14,081 bases of DNA from CAZNQW01 sp964575225. GTDB lineage: Bacteria; Chloroflexota; Anaerolineae; JAAYZQ01. A program made the translations under genes and the position numbers. Positions 12,040-14,081 of this stretch are shown piece by piece; the stretch's first letter is position 1; the number at the start of each line of letters is the position of its first letter. Under the pieces are notes generated by a model, which worked only from the letters and a program-made list of their open reading frames with translations, did no database searches and was not told the DNA's origin. The DNA lies in assembly GCA_964575225.1 (NCBI GenBank), contig CAZNQW010000093.1, positions 1 to 14,081 of the forward strand. The letters are read 5' to 3'.

Positions 12040-13830
12040 ATGTTGGTTTGGAGAACGTCCCGCGACCCCCGGCAGAAACCGGCGAGCTTGCAGATTGCGG
12101 TCGTGTGGACCGTTCTTTTGAGCATCGCGGTGTTGCTGGCGGGTTGCAGTACATCCCCGATCCGGACCCCGCGCATGTCAAAGGCATGGAGTAAGGGCTT
12201 GCCGCTTGGGCTGGCCTCGCTTAACAATCAAGTCGCCTTGGATGTGGACTCGGAGGGCCGGGTGTATGCCGCCTGGGTCGGCATGGACCAGGATATACGT
12301 CTGGTCCGCCTCAATGAGCGGGCCGGTGTCGAGGTCGACAGACCCCTGGACCTGACCCTGAACCACCCCCAGGGGGTGCGCATCGGGGTGGACGCCGATG
12401 GACAGGTTCACCTCGCCTGGCTGGACAGGGTCGACCGGGTCCTTCAGGTCCGCTATGCCCGGCTTTCTCCCGATGGGGACGTGCTCCAGCCGGCTACCCC
12501 ACTCTCTGCTGTCGGGCTCCAGTCGGCCCGGCTGGCGGTCACCGTGGATCCGGAAGGGCGCACCTTTGAGGTCTTTTGGTCCGATACCTTTGCGAGCCAT
12601 CCCGGCATCTATCACGCGGCGCTCAGTTGGGCGGGCAGCCTGGTCGTTCCGGCAGAACTGTTCATTGCCGAGGGGCTCGCTCCCTCCGTGGTGACCGATC
12701 GGCAGGGATATATCCACCTCGCCTGGCGGGAAGAAGCAGAAGATGGGCCTGTCTCTTTCCACTATGCGATCTATGATCCCCAGCGGCGCCTACTGGGTCC
12801 TTCGGCCCAGGTCGCCGAGCCGGTGGCCGAGGCCAGCGTGATGGGAGGGCCGGCAGCCGGCGCCAAGTTCCACGGGCCTCAATTGGGCCTCAGCCGGGAC
12901 TCGGTCTATCTGGCCTGGATGTTGGAGGTCCGCCAGAGGGGAAACCTGACGGCCTTGACCTTTTTCCAGGCCTTTCCGCAACCAGCCCTCGAGTCGGTGG
13001 ACAGGTCAGGACGGTTTTCCTACGAGCCGCCCGAGGTCGTCTCGAACCCGGTGCAGGTGCGCGGTGGAGACCCGAGTTTGACCGGCGATCCGGCCCTTGT
13101 GGGGGGGCAACCCGAGGAACAGGTCCTGGCCTGCTACACCCAGGCCGAGGGGCCACGCAACTTGGAGATGCTCCAGAGCGCCGTAGTCCATCTCTCGGAT
13201 CCGCAGTTGGGGATGGATGTCGTCAGCGCCACGACCGGCGCCTCGCTAAAGGCCAGCATCGCTGTGGATGGCCAGCAAAACCTGCACCTGGTCTGGATCG
13301 ACACGGCGGGGTTTGATCGATACAAGGTCCTTTACGCCAGCACAGCCCCCCAGGTCCAGGAAGTGTTGAACCCTGTAACCGTGGGGGAGGCGCTGAGCCA
13401 GGTGCTCGAACTGGGCTTTGGCGCCCTGACCTTGATCGGGTTCCTGCCGCTGTACTTGCTATGGGCGGTCCCGGCACTTTTAACATTGTTCCTGTTCTGG
13501 ACGGTGACCCAGGGCGTCGATCTGAGCCAACCGCAGGGCCGGGTGGCCCTGGCCTGTGGCATCGGGGTCCATGGCCTGGTCAAATTGGCGACGGCAGGAG
13601 GGGCCCTGAACCGGCTGAGTACAGGCGGGTTGTTGACGGCGGCCTGGCAAGAAACGGTTATCCGGTGGGCTGTGCCCTTGCTGATCACCGCGCTTTCGGC
13701 CTGGATCACCCGGGTCTACATTCGGCGGACCGGAACGGTTTCTCTGTTTGGCGCGTTTTTTGTCTTTGTGCTGATCGATGCGGTGGTGTTTGCCTTGATA
13801 TACTTGACCCCGCTGCTGTTATGGGGATAA
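12040..13830 (+). CDS. Predicted lipoprotein with beta-propeller-like repeats and C-terminal membrane helices
   Basis: I do not recognise this 596-residue protein as a named family. A basic N-terminus and hydrophobic core lead to a lipobox, LAGC, with Cys36. The body holds spaced repeats of the form [hydrophobic]-x-V-D-x-x-G-x-hydrophobic-x-x-AW: ALDVDSEGRVYAAW (66-79), IGVDADGQVHLAW (115-127), AVTVDPEGRTFEVFW (166-180), SVVTDRQGYIHLAW (216-229), LGLSRDSVYLAW (282-293) and SIAVDGQQNLHLVW (406-419). Spacing of about 50-70 residues, with room for another unit near 350, suggests a six- or seven-bladed beta-propeller (BNR/Asp-box style). Residues about 457-490, 500-519, 539-560 and 567-590 are strongly hydrophobic, indicating four or five membrane helices. 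It starts 13 nt after the second permease with a weak ribosome-binding site and precedes the ATPase gene, so it is probably cotranscribed with the importer. A role as an accessory or sensor is only a guess. Confidence 0.75.
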   Translation: MLVWRTSRDPRQKPASLQIAVVWTVLLSIAVLLAGCSTSPIRTPRMSKAWSKGLPLGLASLNNQVALDVDSEGRVYAAWVGMDQDIRLVRLNERAGVEVDRPLDLTLNHPQGVRIGVDADGQVHLAWLDRVDRVLQVRYARLSPDGDVLQPATPLSAVGLQSARLAVTVDPEGRTFEVFWSDTFASHPGIYHAALSWAGSLVVPAELFIAEGLAPSVVTDRQGYIHLAWREEAEDGPVSFHYAIYDPQRRLLGPSAQVAEPVAEASVMGGPAAGAKFHGPQLGLSRDSVYLAWMLEVRQRGNLTALTFFQAFPQPALESVDRSGRFSYEPPEVVSNPVQVRGGDPSLTGDPALVGGQPEEQVLACYTQAEGPRNLEMLQSAVVHLSDPQLGMDVVSATTGASLKASIAVDGQQNLHLVWIDTAGFDRYKVLYASTAPQVQEVLNPVTVGEALSQVLELGFGALTLIGFLPLYLLWAVPALLTLFLFWTVTQGVDLSQPQGRVALACGIGVHGLVKLATAGGALNRLSTGGLLTAAWQETVIRWAVPLLITALSAWITRVYIRRTGTVSLFGAFFVFVLIDAVVFALIYLTPLLLWG

Positions 13831-13998
13831 GGGGGGTGGCAAAGACACAGCCAGTTTTTGTCCGAGGATGCAGGTTGCCACTTTCTCACGGCCCTGAATC
13901 CACAGCCTTGGAATAGGTAAGGGGAGAGAACTCGCCGGAATCCCGGTGGCGGGGCGAGCTCAAGTTGTCCAACTACAAAGTCGTGTAAGGAGAGGAAT
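13831..13998 (+). other. Structured spacer before the ATPase gene
   Basis: A 168-nt spacer with no gene. GTGGCAA (13836-13842) pairs with TTGCCAC (13875-13881). CTCGCC (13931-13936) pairs with GGCGAG (13953-13958). AGTTG (13963-13967) pairs with CAACT (13970-13974). No promoter with acceptable hexamers and no U-run terminator was seen, so the ATPase gene is probably read through from upstream, with the hairpins acting on the mRNA. Confidence 0.4.
13987..13995 (+). promoter_or_regulatory. Ribosome-binding site of the ATPase gene
   Basis: AAGGAGAGG lies 3 nt (5-8 nt counted from the GGAG core) before ATG 13999 and is the strongest such site in the importer cluster after that of the binding protein. 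Confidence 0.65.
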
Positions 13999-14081
13999 AT
14001 GGCGCTTCTAGAAGTAAAAGGCCTGCGGACCCAATTTTTCACCCAGGATGGGGTGGTGAACGCGGTCAACGGTGTCTCGTT
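13999..14081 (+). CDS. Peptide ABC transporter ATP-binding protein, DppD/OppD type (3' end outside window)
   Basis: Only the first 27 codons are present: MALLEVKGLRTQFFTQDGVV continuing NAVNGVS. This is the usual N-terminus of DppD/OppD ATPases (LLEV-x-x-L-x-T-x-F-x-T-x-DG-x-V-x-AV-x-GVS), which end their first strand just before the Walker A loop; that loop lies beyond the window. The protein would power the two permeases upstream. In such clusters a second ATPase (DppF/OppF) commonly follows. Family is assigned from a short stretch, but the match and context agree. Confidence 0.88.
   Translation, partial: MALLEVKGLRTQFFTQDGVVNAVNGVS

Noticed and set aside
13836..13881. Terminator after the propeller lipoprotein gene
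   Set aside because: The 7-bp stem has a 32-nt loop and is followed only by CTTTCTC, so early termination is not supported.

Overview
The window looks like a chromosomal segment of a GC-rich bacterium, most likely a Chloroflexota (Anaerolineae-like) member. This placement is inferred from protein style: an oligopeptide-binding lipoprotein with a long Val/Glu tether ending in a TATPEP-type linker, a Pro/Thr/Ala-rich double-LysM lipoprotein, a glucan phosphorylase with an N-terminal DUF3417 domain, and a short-chain (SDR) type threonine dehydrogenase. All recognised genes lie on the + strand; the long minus-strand open frames are antisense shadows.

Region 1 (1-1944): the 3' part, almost complete, of a four-S1-domain protein (ribosomal protein S1-like) and a small DksA/TraR-type zinc-finger protein 27 nt downstream, closed by a clear intrinsic terminator (1905-1944). 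Region 2 (2043-4169): alpha-glucan phosphorylase. Region 3 (4213-6625): a palindrome-rich sigma70-type promoter drives L-threonine 3-dehydrogenase and 2-amino-3-ketobutyrate CoA ligase, the two enzymes that convert threonine to glycine and acetyl-CoA. Region 4 (6757-7542): an extended -10 promoter and a secreted double-LysM lipoprotein.

Region 5 (7769-14081) is an Opp/Dpp-type peptide ABC importer cluster: substrate-binding lipoprotein, a 445-nt hairpin-rich spacer, two permeases, an unrecognised 596-residue lipoprotein with a predicted beta-propeller and C-terminal membrane helices, and the first 27 codons of the ATPase. The spacer holds a perfect 11-bp hairpin just after the binding-protein gene, a REP-like palindrome, its own promoter (TTGCCA-N17-TACAAT, extended -10) and two large hairpins in the deduced leader of the permease operon.

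The least explained items are (i) the propeller/membrane lipoprotein placed inside the importer operon, (ii) the structured leader at about 9844-10001, and (iii) the two 9-9-9 inverted repeats lying over the -35 and -10 boxes of the threonine-catabolism promoter. No tRNA, rRNA, CRISPR array, transposase or phage gene was seen.
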